In this document: piece by piece, positions 33,300-42,836 of the stretch | Position numbering within the stretch: the first letter of the stretch is position 1 | Layout of the letters: each line of letters opens with the position of its first letter | Origin: DATLLN01 sp963720885 | GTDB taxonomy: Bacteria; Actinomycetota; Thermoleophilia; Gaiellales; JAICJC01 | Direction of reading: 5' to 3' | DNA: 64,000 nt | NCBI GenBank assembly: GCA_963720885.1 | Contig: CAVRGW010000004.1 | Coordinates: 372,001-436,000 of the forward strand | The notes under the pieces: model-generated | Seen by the model: only the letters and a program-made list of their open reading frames with translations | The model's database searches: none | What the model was told of the DNA's origin: nothing | Translations under genes and position numbers: made by a program

Positions 33300-33545
33300 G
33301 CCGAGCTCGCCAGGTGCTATTCATCCAGGGCGGCGGCGCGGGCGCGCATGATCAGTGGGATGTCAGGCTGGTCGACGATCTGCAGCGGGCATTGGGCGAG
33401 CGGTACGAGGTGCGCTATCCGCGGGTGCCATTCGGTGGGCGGCACGATCGTGATCCACGCGCTCGCAGAGCAGCCGCCGGAGATGGAGCTCGGGGCGATC
33501 GTGCTGGTCGCCACCCCGTTCGTCGGTGCGGGCGGCTGGCCCGGC
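33296..33545 (+). pseudogene. Alpha/beta hydrolase remnant with internal deletion
   Basis: ATG 33296 begins a typical N-terminus (RQVLFIQGGGAGAHDQWDVR, then LVDDLQRALGERYEVRYPR). At about 33430 the frame jumps to HSVGGTIVIHALAEQPPEME and then LGAIVLVATPFVGAGGWPGD in another frame. The 25-35 residues that normally separate these parts, up to the Gly before the His-Ser nucleophile elbow, are missing. The C-terminal part with the catalytic His is also gone, replaced by sequence running antisense to the DNA ligase gene. It is non-functional as read. Confidence 0.75.
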
Positions 33546-33567
33546 GACTGCCCGAGATCCAGCCGCG

Positions 33568-34512
33568 TCAGCTCGACGTGGCCTGCTCGCGCACGACCTC
33601 CGCCGGGGCCTTGTCATCGCGCAAGCCGAGGAAGCGGGCCTGCCGCAGCCGCCCCTCCGTCGTCCACTCGGCGAACCCGATTTGCGCCACCAGCTTGGGG
33701 CGCACCCAGTGGGCGCCGGACGGGATCGACCGGGCGTCGGCGAACGGCGAGTCATCCGTTTCGAGCTTGCGCAACATGCCGCCGATCTCGACCAGGCGCG
33801 CGGCGCTGTAGCCGGTGCCGACCTTCCCCGCGTACCTCAGCCGGCCATCGTCGTAGTAGCCGACGAGCAGGGCTCCGAAGTCGGTCCGGCTGCCCGCCGG
33901 TTCCGTGTAGCCGCCGATCACGAACTCCTGCTCGAGGACGCACTTGAGCTTGAGCCAGTCGCGGGAGCGCCCGGGCGCGTAGCGCGCGTCCGCGCGCTTG
34001 GCGATCAGCCCCTCCCACCCGCAACCGCAGGCCTTGGCGAACCGGCGCTCGGAATCGGCGCGCCACGCCTCGCTGATCTGGAGATTCACCGCCGGGGCGA
34101 TGTCCTGTTCGAGTCGGGCACGCCGCTCGACCAGCGGCTGTGCGGTGAGATCGTCCCCGCCTGCCTCCAGGAGGTCGAAGACGCAATAGACGGCGGGGAA
34201 CGCCTCGACCAGTGCGCGGGAAGGGCGGGTGGCCCCAAGCCGCTGTTGGAGGCGGCTGAACGAGGTCTGGTCGCCATCGAAAACGACGACCTCGCCGTCC
34301 AGCAGGAACCGGTCGAGCCGCTGTGCATCCAGCGCCGCGCGGACGTCGGGATAGGTGCTCGTCAGATCCTTGCCCGTCCGCGATTCGAGCCGCACCGCGT
34401 CGCCGTCCCTCCGGGCAACGCAGCGCTCTCCGTCGAACTTGCGCTCCAGCAGCCAATCATCGCCGAAGTCGCGGCGGTCGGTCAGCGTGGCCAGCATCAA
34501 CTCGATCGGCAT
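33568..34512 (-). CDS. ATP-dependent DNA ligase (LigD/LigC-type ligase domain)
   Basis: A 314-residue stand-alone ligase: a nucleotidyltransferase domain (about 1-195) and an OB fold (about 200-310). Motif I is ERKFDGERC, with adenylated Lys25. LLDGEVVVFDG (motif III/IIIa), CVFDLLEAGG, EGLIAKR (motif IV) and LKLKC (motif V) are present. There is no polymerase or phosphoesterase domain, so it is the LigC or split-LigD form used in NHEJ or other repair. No ku gene is in the window. It is close to a damaged flavin monooxygenase gene on the same strand, 13 bases from that stop. Confidence 0.9.
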   Translation of the reverse strand: MPIELMLATLTDRRDFGDDWLLERKFDGERCVARRDGDAVRLESRTGKDLTSTYPDVRAALDAQRLDRFLLDGEVVVFDGDQTSFSRLQQRLGATRPSRALVEAFPAVYCVFDLLEAGGDDLTAQPLVERRARLEQDIAPAVNLQISEAWRADSERRFAKACGCGWEGLIAKRADARYAPGRSRDWLKLKCVLEQEFVIGGYTEPAGSRTDFGALLVGYYDDGRLRYAGKVGTGYSAARLVEIGGMLRKLETDDSPFADARSIPSGAHWVRPKLVAQIGFAEWTTEGRLRQARFLGLRDDKAPAEVVREQATSS

Positions 34513-34525
34513 GCGGACTCCTCGC

Positions 34526-35780
34526 TCAACCGTACGCCAGGTAGTGGCGCTGCGTCGCGATGTGGTCGGCCAGGTATCTGGCGTCGTGCCAGACGCCCCA
34601 GATGAAGCTCGACCCCCGCCGCGACAGCCACGGCAGGCCCAGGAAGTAGACGCCGGGCTCGGACGACACGCCGCGCCGGTGCCGTGGCCGGCCCCGCTCG
34701 TCGAAGGTGTCCACCTGCAGCCAGCCGTAGTCGACCGCGAAGCCGGTCGCCCAGATGATGGACGTCACACCGGCCCCGGCCAGGTCGAGCTCGAGCAGCG
34801 GATCGGTGAGGCAGGCCGGAGATCGGGCCGATCTGTCGCGCCTCCGGCTCGGCCGGGAGGTCGAGCCCGTTCCGCGCGACGAAGGCGTCGGCCTCGTCCA
34901 GCAGGGACAGGTAGTTGGCGTCCCCGCTGGCGATGTTGTCGGCCAGGTCTGGCGCGAACCGCATGACCCCGTCGGCGTAGGAGGCGGTGCGTCCGAGAAG
35001 CATCATGCCGCGGCCGGCGAGCTCCCGGAAGTCGACGGTGTTGCCGCCGTTTGCTCCGCTGACAGCGATGGTGACGTGGTCGGCGCCCGACGGCGGCGTT
35101 TCGGCATCCCACTTGCCGAGCACTCCCAGCCACCACACGAAGTCGCGGCCGCGATAGCGCCGCGGCGGCCGGTCGTGGGGGCCGATCGAGAGGAACACGC
35201 TTGCGGCCCGCACGCAGCAGCTCGTCGGCGATCTGCGTTCCCGATGACCCGGCTCCGACCACCAGCACCGCGCCGTCCGGCAGCTGCCCGGGGTTGCGGT
35301 ACCCGGTCGAGTGGAGCTGCACCAGCTCGGCCTCCTCGGGAACGATCGGCCGGGATCACCGGGCGCTGGAACGGGCCGGTCGCGGCGACCACGAACGTGG
35401 CGTCGATCGTGCCCGCCGACGTCTCGGCGCGGAAGCCGGGCCGGCCGGCTGCCCTGCGGACGGACAGCACTTCGACGCCGCAGCGGATCGGCGCCGCGAT
35501 CTTCTCGGCGTACTCGGCGAAGTACTCGGCGACCCGGTCCTTCGAGGGGAAGTCGTCCGGGCCGACGTCGGAGAACTCGAGTCCGGGGAACCGGTCGTGC
35601 CAGGCCGGGCCGTTGGCGACCAGGGAGTCCCACCGCTCGGATGCGCCAGCGTTCGGCGATCCGGTGCCGCTCGAGCACGAGGTGCGGGACGCCGGCGCCG
35701 CTCAGGTGCTCGCTCATGGCCAGGCCGGCCTGGCCGCCGCCGACCACCAGCGCCTCGACGCGCTCGGCCGACGCCGTCAT
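34526..35780 (-). pseudogene. Flavin-containing monooxygenase with four frameshifts
   Basis: A complete FAD/NADPH monooxygenase of about 416 residues is spread over all three minus-strand frames. ALVVGGGQAGLAMSEHL gives the FAD site. The frame then changes after RIAERW (about 35642), after QRPVIPA (about 35350), after ELLRAG (about 35205) and near GPISG (about 34820). All four changes are single-base insertions. Between them the protein is well conserved: ANGPAWHDRFPGLEF, VVGAGSSGTQIADELLRAG (NADPH site) and TSIIWATGFAVDYGW all read cleanly. It follows the old-yellow-enzyme gene with an ATGA overlap. It is either a young pseudogene or a stretch of poor consensus. Confidence 0.8.
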
Positions 35781-37901
35781 GGTCCCACCTCGCTCGGGGC
35801 GACGATGGTCGACACCTCGCGCGTCCAGTCCGCGGCCAGCGCCGTGACCTCGCGGCGGAACGGCGTCGAGTCGTCGGGCGGCACCGGGCCGTCGAGCTCC
35901 TCCGCGTAGCGATGTCCGTCCCACACGGCGGCGGCGATCGTGCCGGGACACCAGCAGTCGCCCACCGCGGTGACGGTGCGGATGCCGGTCGCATCCCACT
36001 CGGCTCGCCGCTCCAGGAGCTCGAGGTAGAGGTGCTGCTCGGGCAGCCGGGCGGTGGCGAACACCGCGGCGTCGCAGGCGATATCACGCTCGGCACCGGT
36101 GAACGTGCAGGCGGTGGCCACGCCTCCGGGGATGGTCGCCGTCACCGCGCGCGACGTCTCGAGGGTCACGTCGAGCTCGAGCAAGCGCCGCTGGATGCGG
36201 TGCTGCTCCATGGTCGCGTTCGTCCAGATCGATACGCCGATCGCCGGAGTGACCAGGGTCACCTGCCGCCCCTCGCGGCGAAGCAGTTCGCAGAGCACGC
36301 CGCCCATGTAGTAATGGTCGTCGTCGAACACGACGATCCGCTCCCCCTCGGGAAGCGTGCCCCGCATCAGGTCGTCCGGCGTCAGTACCGGCAGAGCCGG
36401 GTCGACAGGTATCGGGTGCGTGTGGAACCGGCCCACGCCGTCGGCCCGCCAGCGCGCACCCGTGGCGACCGCGACGTGCGCGAACTCGTAGCGCAGAACC
36501 TCGTCGGCGGTGACAACGCTGCCTGGCGCCTGCTCGACGCTCACCAGCCGCTGCAGCTGGCCCATTCGGTAGTCGACGACCCGGATCCAGGCCGCCAGGC
36601 CGGGAAGCCGCGCCTCCAGGGCGACCCGACCGCCGAAGTCATCGGCCGCCTCGGCCAGCACCACCTCGTAGCCGCGCTTGCCCAGCGACTGTGCGGCCTC
36701 GAGCCCGGCCGGGCCGCCGCCGACCACCAGCACGCTGGCCTCGCTGCCCCGCGGCTGCATCCGCTCCGGATGCCAGCCGCGTCGCCACTCCTCGCCCATG
36801 CTCGGGTTCTGTGTGCAGCGGATCGGCGACATGGTGAAGTCGCCGGCGACGCAGATGTTGCAGCCGATGCACTCGCGGATCTCCTCCAGCCGGCCCTCGG
36901 CGATCTTCCTGGGGAGGAAGGGATCGGCGATCGACGGCCGGGCCGCCCCGATCATGTCGAGCACGCCGGTTCGGATCATCCGCACCATCGTGTCCGGCGA
37001 GGTGAACCGGCCGACGCCGACCACCGGCTTGGTCGTCAGCTGCTTGAGCCCGCGGACGTACTCCTCCTGGTCGCCCTCGCCGGAGAACCGTGAGGTGACC
37101 GAGTCGTCCTCCCACGACCCCAGCACGAAGTCCCACAGGTCGGGCAGCTCGCCCAGGGTGCCGACGACGTCCTCGATGTCCTCGCGGGTGATGCCGTCGT
37201 CGCCGAGCAACTCGTGCACCGTGATGCGGCACGCCACTGCGGCGCGTCCGTCCGCCTCCTCGCGGGTGTCCTCGAGGATCTCCCGCAGCAGTCGCATGCG
37301 ATTCGCGGCCGACCCGCCGTAACCGTCGGTGCGATCGTTGTAGCGGCGGGACAGGAAGTGGTGGATCCCGCCGAGCGCATGGCCGGCGTACACGTAGACG
37401 ATGTCGTATCCGGCGCGCAGCGAGCGCCGCACGGCGGCCCGGTGCCACCTGCGCAGGTCGGCGATGTCCTGGAGGTCCATCCGGCGGGCCTGGACGGGGT
37501 CGACGGTGAACGTCGCCACCGGCAGGTGCGCCGGTCCCATCGGCGGCACCCTGCTGTACAGGTTGGGGCCGTTCATGCCGTTGTAGCAGAGCTCGATGCC
37601 GGCCAGCGCGCCGCCCTCGTGGATGCTCTCGGCGATCCGCGCCGCGGCGGGCAGGTCGGCGTCATCCCACAGCCGCAGCTCGATGAAGGGCGTGATCTCC
37701 GACGTGTGGTGGATCTCCGCCTGCTCGGTGCAGATCACCGCCCAGCCGCCCTCGGCCTTGATGCCGCGCATCGCCGCGTGCGCGCTCACATCCCGATACC
37801 CCATGCCGTTGCAGTGCGGCACCTGGAAGAAGCGATTACGCGCCACCACCGGGCCCGATCGGCACCGGCTCCAGCAGCACGTCGAACCGCGGGTCGTACA
37901 T
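35777..37901 (-). CDS. Old yellow enzyme/2,4-dienoyl-CoA reductase-type iron-sulfur flavoprotein, N-terminally frameshifted
   Basis: A two-part oxidoreductase of about 707 residues, like trimethylamine or dimethylamine dehydrogenases. An FMN TIM barrel (about 1-380) is followed by a 4Fe-4S cluster site (CIGCNICV with a further Cys in CTQNPSMG) and an NAD(P)/FAD-type domain (about 400-700) with VLVVGGGPAGLEAAQSLGKR. ATG 37901 starts MYDPRFDVLLEPVPIGP. An extra base near 37850 breaks the frame, which resumes as VVARNRFFQVPHCNGMG. Substrate could be an amine or an enoate; it cannot be decided. It lies between a TetR gene and a monooxygenase gene, with a 2-base gap and an ATGA overlap respectively. 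Confidence 0.82.
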
Positions 37902-37903
37902 CG

Positions 37904-38536
37904 TCACCTCTCCTCGGTCAGCGGATCGCCCATCGCCCGCGCGACGGCGGATTGCACCATGTCCATGGCATGACGGCGGTCGAGCAGCCCATGCAGGAGC
38001 GGCGGCCCAAGGCCGTCGACCAACGCGGTCAACTCGTCCGCCGTCTCCTCGTGCTCGGGGCCGAGAGCGCCGCGAAGCTCGTCGATCCACCGGGTGTACC
38101 GGTCACGGACCTCGCGCGCGAGGTCGGCGTCGTACAGCGCGGCCGGCCAGGCCTGGCACCACAGGATCCAGCTCGCACGGGGCTCGTCATCGACCTCGAG
38201 CAGCGAGGTCAGCAGCCCGGCGGCCCGGTCGCGGCCGGTCAAGCCGGCGATGCGATCGGCGATCCATGCAGCGGTGCGTGCGTCGGCGAACACGAACGTC
38301 TCGCGCACAAGGTCGGACCGGGAGGGGAAGTAGTAGGAGACCAGCGCAGGGGACACACCCGCCTCCACGGCCACGTCGGAGATCCGCGTACGGTCAAGCC
38401 CTCGCTCGCACATCACGCGGGTGGAGGCGGCCAGGATCGTCGCCGTCACGCCGTCCGCGTCCCGACCGGGTACCGGCCGACGGTTCCCCCAATGCCGCCC
38501 CGCGGTGCGAGTGGTGGTAGCTGTTTGGTTCACCAA
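37904..38536 (-). CDS. TetR-family transcriptional regulator
   Basis: A regulator of up to 210 residues. The HTH (TRISDVAVEAGVSPALVSYY, about residues 51-70) is followed by an all-helical ligand domain. The longest frame begins at TTG 38536, which lies within a 20-base palindrome; GTG 38449 (VTATILAAS) is a more likely start that keeps the HTH. It is the first gene of a three-gene operon with the flavoprotein and the monooxygenase and probably represses it. Confidence 0.85.
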   Translation of the reverse strand: MVNQTATTTRTAGRHWGNRRPVPGRDADGVTATILAASTRVMCERGLDRTRISDVAVEAGVSPALVSYYFPSRSDLVRETFVFADARTAAWIADRIAGLTGRDRAAGLLTSLLEVDDEPRASWILWCQAWPAALYDADLAREVRDRYTRWIDELRGALGPEHEETADELTALVDGLGPPLLHGLLDRRHAMDMVQSAVARAMGDPLTEER

Positions 38537-38542
38537 CCAAAC
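38523..38542. promoter_or_regulatory. Putative TetR operator
   Basis: GTTTGGTT-CACC-AACCAAAC, a perfect 8-bp inverted repeat with a 4-base spacer, lies upstream of the TetR coding region. It is typical of a TetR-dimer operator and its position fits autoregulation of the TetR/flavoprotein/monooxygenase operon. Confidence 0.7.
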
Positions 38543-38557
38543 ATACCAGACCGAGAA

Positions 38558-39991
38558 TCAGATCGCCATATCGTCCCGGTGCTGTTCGTAGATTTCGGTT
38601 ACACGGCGGGCGACATGGCGCCACGAGTAGTTCTCGCGAGCGTGCCGAAGGGCGTTGTGGCCGCGCCTGGTGCGTTCTTCCGCGTCGTTCAGGGCGGTGA
38701 CCATCGCGTCGGCGAGGGCCGTTTCGTCGTCGGGCGGGACGAGCCAGCCGTCGGGCTCGCCCGGGGTGGTGTTGATGAAGCTGGGCGGGCCGCCGCTGAG
38801 CGTACCGATCACAGGCAGCTTGCAGGCCATCGCCTCGAGATAGACCAGGCCGAACGGCTCGTTGGTCGATGGCGCCACGAAGCAGTCGGCACAGCTCAGT
38901 CCGACCGGAAGTTGGTCGTGATCCCGCCACCCATCGAAGAACACACCCTTGATCCGCTCACGGGTGACCACCGTATGCGGATGCTCACCCTCCCACTCAC
39001 CGGGCCAACCGCCCCAGATGACGAGGGGCGCCGGCACCGTCATCCGCTCGCGCGCCCGCGCATAGGCGCGAACCAGTAACGGCACGCGCTTGAAGCCGAG
39101 GAAGCGGCCCACGTACATCAGCACCGGACGGTTCTGACCAGAATCGGCGTCGAAGAATGCGTCGATCACCTCTGCTTCGGTGTACCGGATGCTTCCGGGC
39201 TCCGACGTTGCCTCGTCCCAACCCTGAGGCTCATGCACGAGCCACCGCAGCCAGTTCGACCGCCGCTGGTCAGGGCCGAGCTCATGCGGGGCGAAGAGGT
39301 CGACGTCCACGCCGTTTGGAATCGGATGAACCGTTTGCGGGTCGATCTCGAGCAGCCGCACCGCCTCGCTCCGATCATGGGGCGAGATCGTGATCGTTGC
39401 GGCCGCCCGCTGCGCTGACTCGCGCATCCGCGATACCCACCACTCGGCGTGCGGTCCGCTGATCGCCGGATCGCCGCGCGCGATCGCGTCCAGCATCTTC
39501 AGCTCCGTGCCGTGCAGGTGGGTTACGACCGGCACGCGGGGGAGGGCGCGCGCGGCAGCGTCATGCACCGGTGTCAGATGGTGCAGATGCAGGAGGCGGG
39601 CCCGAGCGATGCCATCGGACGCCGTGAGCAGGCTCGCCCATGCGGCTGCCATTCGCTCGCCCTGCTCCGGAGACACCCACGGGAACGCACGATCGGGCAC
39701 GCCCGGCCGTGCTTCAAAGGACGGCTGCATCGGAAAGGGCGCATCCATCGGATCCTCGCCTTGCGACCAGCGCGCCACCGCGTCGTCGTACCGTGCCGGA
39801 ACGATGTCGATTCCGGCGAACGCCGACTCCGCATTGCCCAGCATCTCAGCGGAACCGAGCGATCCGCACGCCAGCGTGACGTGCCTGCCCAGCGCCTGGA
39901 GGGCGTGCGACAGGTACCGAGCCACCCGCGCCGAGCCGCCTCGCGGGTAGAAGAACAGGCCCATTCCAACCGGATCGTGATCGTCCGCCAA
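38558..39991 (-). CDS. GT4-family glycosyltransferase
   Basis: A 477-residue GT-B enzyme. The N-terminal Rossmann half begins near FFYPRGGSARVARYLSHALQ. The C-terminal donor-binding half has VLMYVGRFLGFKRV and the EX7E motif in NEPFGLVYLEAMACKLPVIG. It is predicted to transfer a sugar from a nucleotide donor with retention. Last gene of a four-gene minus-strand operon with flippase-like, GDPD and PAP2 proteins, which suggests glycosylation of a lipid or polyprenyl carrier. The operon starts at 42394; gaps between genes are short. Confidence 0.85.
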   Translation of the reverse strand: MADDHDPVGMGLFFYPRGGSARVARYLSHALQALGRHVTLACGSLGSAEMLGNAESAFAGIDIVPARYDDAVARWSQGEDPMDAPFPMQPSFEARPGVPDRAFPWVSPEQGERMAAAWASLLTASDGIARARLLHLHHLTPVHDAAARALPRVPVVTHLHGTELKMLDAIARGDPAISGPHAEWWVSRMRESAQRAAATITISPHDRSEAVRLLEIDPQTVHPIPNGVDVDLFAPHELGPDQRRSNWLRWLVHEPQGWDEATSEPGSIRYTEAEVIDAFFDADSGQNRPVLMYVGRFLGFKRVPLLVRAYARARERMTVPAPLVIWGGWPGEWEGEHPHTVVTRERIKGVFFDGWRDHDQLPVGLSCADCFVAPSTNEPFGLVYLEAMACKLPVIGTLSGGPPSFINTTPGEPDGWLVPPDDETALADAMVTALNDAEERTRRGHNALRHARENYSWRHVARRVTEIYEQHRDDMAI

Positions 39992-40034
39992 GCGCGTCAG
40001 CCTACTCCGCGCTGGTGAGCACCCTGAGGAGACT

Positions 40035-40964
40035 CTAGGATGCTGGATCGCTGACGGTGAGCAGCCGAAGCGCTCGCACCGCGCGACCCGGATGCGCGAT
40101 CCTCAACGTGAGCATGAGCGCAGCCACGCCGAGCAGCACCTGGAAGCAGGCGACCGCGACCTGCATTCCCACCGAAAACGTCACGATGTTGGCCGTTGCT
40201 GCGGTGGCGCCGAGCGCGTAGGCGAGCACGAGCTGCTGTGCGCCGAGGCCCCCGGGGCTGCCGGGAAGGAGTCCAGCAAGTCCGCCGAGCACGACGACGG
40301 TGGCCGCCGTGGGTACGCTTGGGCGCAATCCGAAGGCGGCCAGCAGCGTCGCCGCAACGCCCAGTCGGCACCCCCACGCTGCAGCCTGCAGGGCGGCCAC
40401 CGTCCGCAGGTATCTCCCCGGCATGCGCAGGATGGCGAGGCTGGAAAGCGCCTGACGGGCGGCCACGGCGGCGCGGCGGTGCAGACCCGAAAGCAGCGCC
40501 GCGGCCACCGCGAACACGACGATTCCCGCCGCCACGGCTCCGATGATCCGCGGATCGAGCGCAATCAGGTGGCTTGGATGAAGGCCGGGCACCGTGCCCG
40601 TCGCCAGCAACGCGACGGTGATCGCCCCACCCATGACCAGGTCGAACAGGCTGAGAACACCGAGCGACGCAATGATCGTCGGTGTCGCCGAGCGGTCGAT
40701 CACCGCCCGCGCCAGCGCCACCTTCACCACCTCTCCGCCCTTGGCCGGGAGGATGCCGTTCGCGGCGACGCCGCTGACGTACGCGCCCACGATTCCTCGC
40801 ACCGGAACGCCACGGTCTGGATAGGCGGCGCGGAGGATGTTGCGCCAAGCGAGTCCGCGCAGACCGAGGCCCACGCCCTGCAACAGGAGTCCGGCGAACA
40901 GCAGGGGCAGGCTGACGTTCGCCAGCTGCGTGGATACGCCCGAGATCACCGCCGGCAGGGTCAC
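40035..40964 (-). CDS. Flippase-like (LPG synthase TM / UPF0104-type) membrane protein
   Basis: A 309-residue protein with about eight membrane helices and the typical GIVGAYVSGVAANGILPAKG segment and GLLPGSPGGLGAQQLVLAYA loop of the AglD/MprF-flippase-like superfamily (lysylphosphatidylglycerol synthase transmembrane region). No catalytic acyltransferase domain is attached. GTG 40964 overlaps the stop of the upstream gene. It may move a lipid or lipid-linked sugar across the membrane for the neighbouring glycosyltransferase, by analogy. Confidence 0.8.
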   Translation of the reverse strand: MTLPAVISGVSTQLANVSLPLLFAGLLLQGVGLGLRGLAWRNILRAAYPDRGVPVRGIVGAYVSGVAANGILPAKGGEVVKVALARAVIDRSATPTIIASLGVLSLFDLVMGGAITVALLATGTVPGLHPSHLIALDPRIIGAVAAGIVVFAVAAALLSGLHRRAAVAARQALSSLAILRMPGRYLRTVAALQAAAWGCRLGVAATLLAAFGLRPSVPTAATVVVLGGLAGLLPGSPGGLGAQQLVLAYALGATAATANIVTFSVGMQVAVACFQVLLGVAALMLTLRIAHPGRAVRALRLLTVSDPAS

Positions 40965-41653
40965 AGCACGCCCGCCTGTCCGAGGAGCGCCGGCTCGTCC
41001 GAGATCAGGGCGCCGATCCCCCATGCCTGAAGCCGCCGCATGTCGGAGATCGCATTGACGGGCCAGACCCACACACGTGACACGCGCGAGACGAGCTCCT
41101 GCGCGACGTCGACGGTCAGGAGTCGCTGGTTGATCGAGATGGAGCGGACCTCGCCCCGGGCGGCGAGACGCCGGATCCGCCTGAGCTGCCATGCACTTCC
41201 GACCGAGTGCACGACCTCGATGTGATCCATGTCCCGGAAGCGGCCGAGATGCTGCCAGTTTCGCGAACAAACGCTCAGCGGGCGGACGGCGCGACGGCTG
41301 TCGAGAACTCGCCGGAGAGCGACCGGCAGGCGAGGATCGAGGCCCTTCAGATCGAGCAGGAGTCTGACGTCGGGGTGAGCCTCGTCCAGCAGCTGCTCGA
41401 GGCAAGGTGCCGTCGCCGCTCGGCGGACGCCCCAGCGATCCCACCATACGGGCAAGGGGCCGAGACGCTTCATGTGCCGCAGCTCGAGGCGACCACCCCA
41501 GTAGTGGACGTCTGCTTCGACGGCGTCCACGCGCGGGACGTCAGTCGCGAGCAGCGTCGCGAGGTCGTTCCCCGCCCGGTGCGCCACCAGAATCGGCTGT
41601 GCCGGCGAAATGAACGCGTTCGCATCGAGGGGTGAATCGAGTTCGATCATCAC
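40961..41653 (-). CDS. Glycerophosphodiester phosphodiesterase-family protein
   Basis: A 230-residue TIM-barrel enzyme. LVAHRAGND provides the catalytic His-Arg, and AVEADVHYWGGRLELRH provides the metal-binding Glu-x-Asp. The second catalytic His is likely in ELRHMKRLG. LLLDLKG and the C-terminal VWVWPVN segment are consistent with the family. A start at ATG 41650 is equally possible. It should hydrolyse glycerophosphodiesters to glycerol 3-phosphate and an alcohol, in a lipid-related operon. No signal peptide, so cytoplasmic. Confidence 0.85.
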   Translation of the reverse strand: MMIELDSPLDANAFISPAQPILVAHRAGNDLATLLATDVPRVDAVEADVHYWGGRLELRHMKRLGPLPVWWDRWGVRRAATAPCLEQLLDEAHPDVRLLLDLKGLDPRLPVALRRVLDSRRAVRPLSVCSRNWQHLGRFRDMDHIEVVHSVGSAWQLRRIRRLAARGEVRSISINQRLLTVDVAQELVSRVSRVWVWPVNAISDMRRLQAWGIGALISDEPALLGQAGVL

Positions 41654-41659
41654 CTCATG

Positions 41660-42394
41660 CTATCGGCCGACGATGAGACGTCGTTCATCCGGGGCGGCAT
41701 ATCTGATCAGAATGGCGCCGGCCAGCCCGATCAGCGCGACCAACCCTCCGGCGACGACGTCGATCACCCAGTGGTTCGCTGTCACGACCACCGCGGTGGC
41801 CATGGCGAGCGGCATCAGCACGCCGAACCCGCGCAGCCACCAGTTGCCGGCGCAGCGAACGAGGGCGATGCCGATCAGCAGATCCCAGCCGAAGTGAAGG
41901 CTGGGAAACGCGGCGTACCGGTTGACGAGCGAGGGCGGTTGCAATGCCCGGTAGGCGTGGGAATACGTCGCCACGGTGTCGGTCAGACCCGTGTCGGTGA
42001 GGCGCGGCGGAGTCACCGGGAAGAGGACGAAGAACAGCATGCCGATACCGCCAGAGATGAAGAACGCATCGCGGATCAGCCGGTATTCGTCGGGGACGCG
42101 GAGGTACAGCCAGACCCCGACCGCGATGATCACCGGCCAGTGGCCCCAGATGTAGACCCAGTTCCCGATCGTCACGGCGACCCGATCGTCCACGATCGCC
42201 TGCTGGACGCCGGCCTCCACGTCGATGCCCAGCCAGCGTTCGGCGTGGATCAAGCTGTGGGCGTTCGCCGTCGCCGTCGCGACGCTTCCCTGAGTGAGCG
42301 CGCGAACGCCGAAATAGCCGATGAACGCGCCGATCATCAACATCAACTCTCGAACAAGCGGCGGCCGTTCGGCTTCTCGCGGGCAATCCGACAT
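41660..42394 (-). CDS. PAP2-superfamily (inositol phosphotransferase-like) membrane protein
   Basis: A 244-residue protein with about six membrane helices. The phosphatase motifs are present as FPSLHFGWDL (Ser-x-x-His region) and VVVTANHWVIDVVAGG (His and Asp). The Aur1/Ipt1-like branch of PAP2 is suggested by the spacing and by PVTPPRLTD. It acts on lipid phosphates at the outer face of the membrane. First gene of the operon continuing with GDPD, flippase-like protein and glycosyltransferase. Confidence 0.85.
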   Translation of the reverse strand: MSDCPREAERPPLVRELMLMIGAFIGYFGVRALTQGSVATATANAHSLIHAERWLGIDVEAGVQQAIVDDRVAVTIGNWVYIWGHWPVIIAVGVWLYLRVPDEYRLIRDAFFISGGIGMLFFVLFPVTPPRLTDTGLTDTVATYSHAYRALQPPSLVNRYAAFPSLHFGWDLLIGIALVRCAGNWWLRGFGVLMPLAMATAVVVTANHWVIDVVAGGLVALIGLAGAILIRYAAPDERRLIVGR

Positions 42395-42513
42395 AGACCC
42401 GTAGCTTCGCGGCTGAGACGCCGCTCGCCATCCGTGGTCTCACGGATCCGGCATCCGGAGATTCACCGGCACTTCGGATGGCTGCCGGCCGGTCGCTGAT
42501 ACATTCTCGTGCG

Positions 42514-42813
42514 ATGGCAATCGTGATGGTGTTCTTGACGGTGCCGGCCGAGGCTCGGGAAGCGGCGGTCAGGTCGCTTGCGAGCGCTGAGACTGGGTAC
42601 GACGACGTGACGGCGACGACCGCCGTGGCGTACGTCGAGTCAGAGGGAACCCAGCTTGAGGACAAGGATCTGCTGCTGGTGTCCGCCCGCTCTGACCAGT
42701 CGCCGACCCCGCAGCTGGCCGAGCACTTCTGGCACTCCATCGAGGCAACCTTGTTCCGTGACGGCGTCTCCGCGATCGAGCACATGGTGGCGTACGCCGT
42801 TTCGGACGACTGA
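42514..42813 (+). CDS. Small hypothetical protein
   Basis: A 99-residue protein beginning MAIVMVFLTVPAEAREAAVRSLA. It has an alternating alpha/beta pattern with an acidic middle (ESEGTQLEDKD). No family is recognised. It starts at ATG 42514, with no obvious ribosome-binding site. It lies between two divergent regions and ends 23 bases from the convergent slipin gene. Confidence 0.55.
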   Translation: MAIVMVFLTVPAEAREAAVRSLASAETGYDDVTATTAVAYVESEGTQLEDKDLLLVSARSDQSPTPQLAEHFWHSIEATLFRDGVSAIEHMVAYAVSDD

Positions 42814-42836
42814 GGCCAACCCGATCCATAGGCCGC

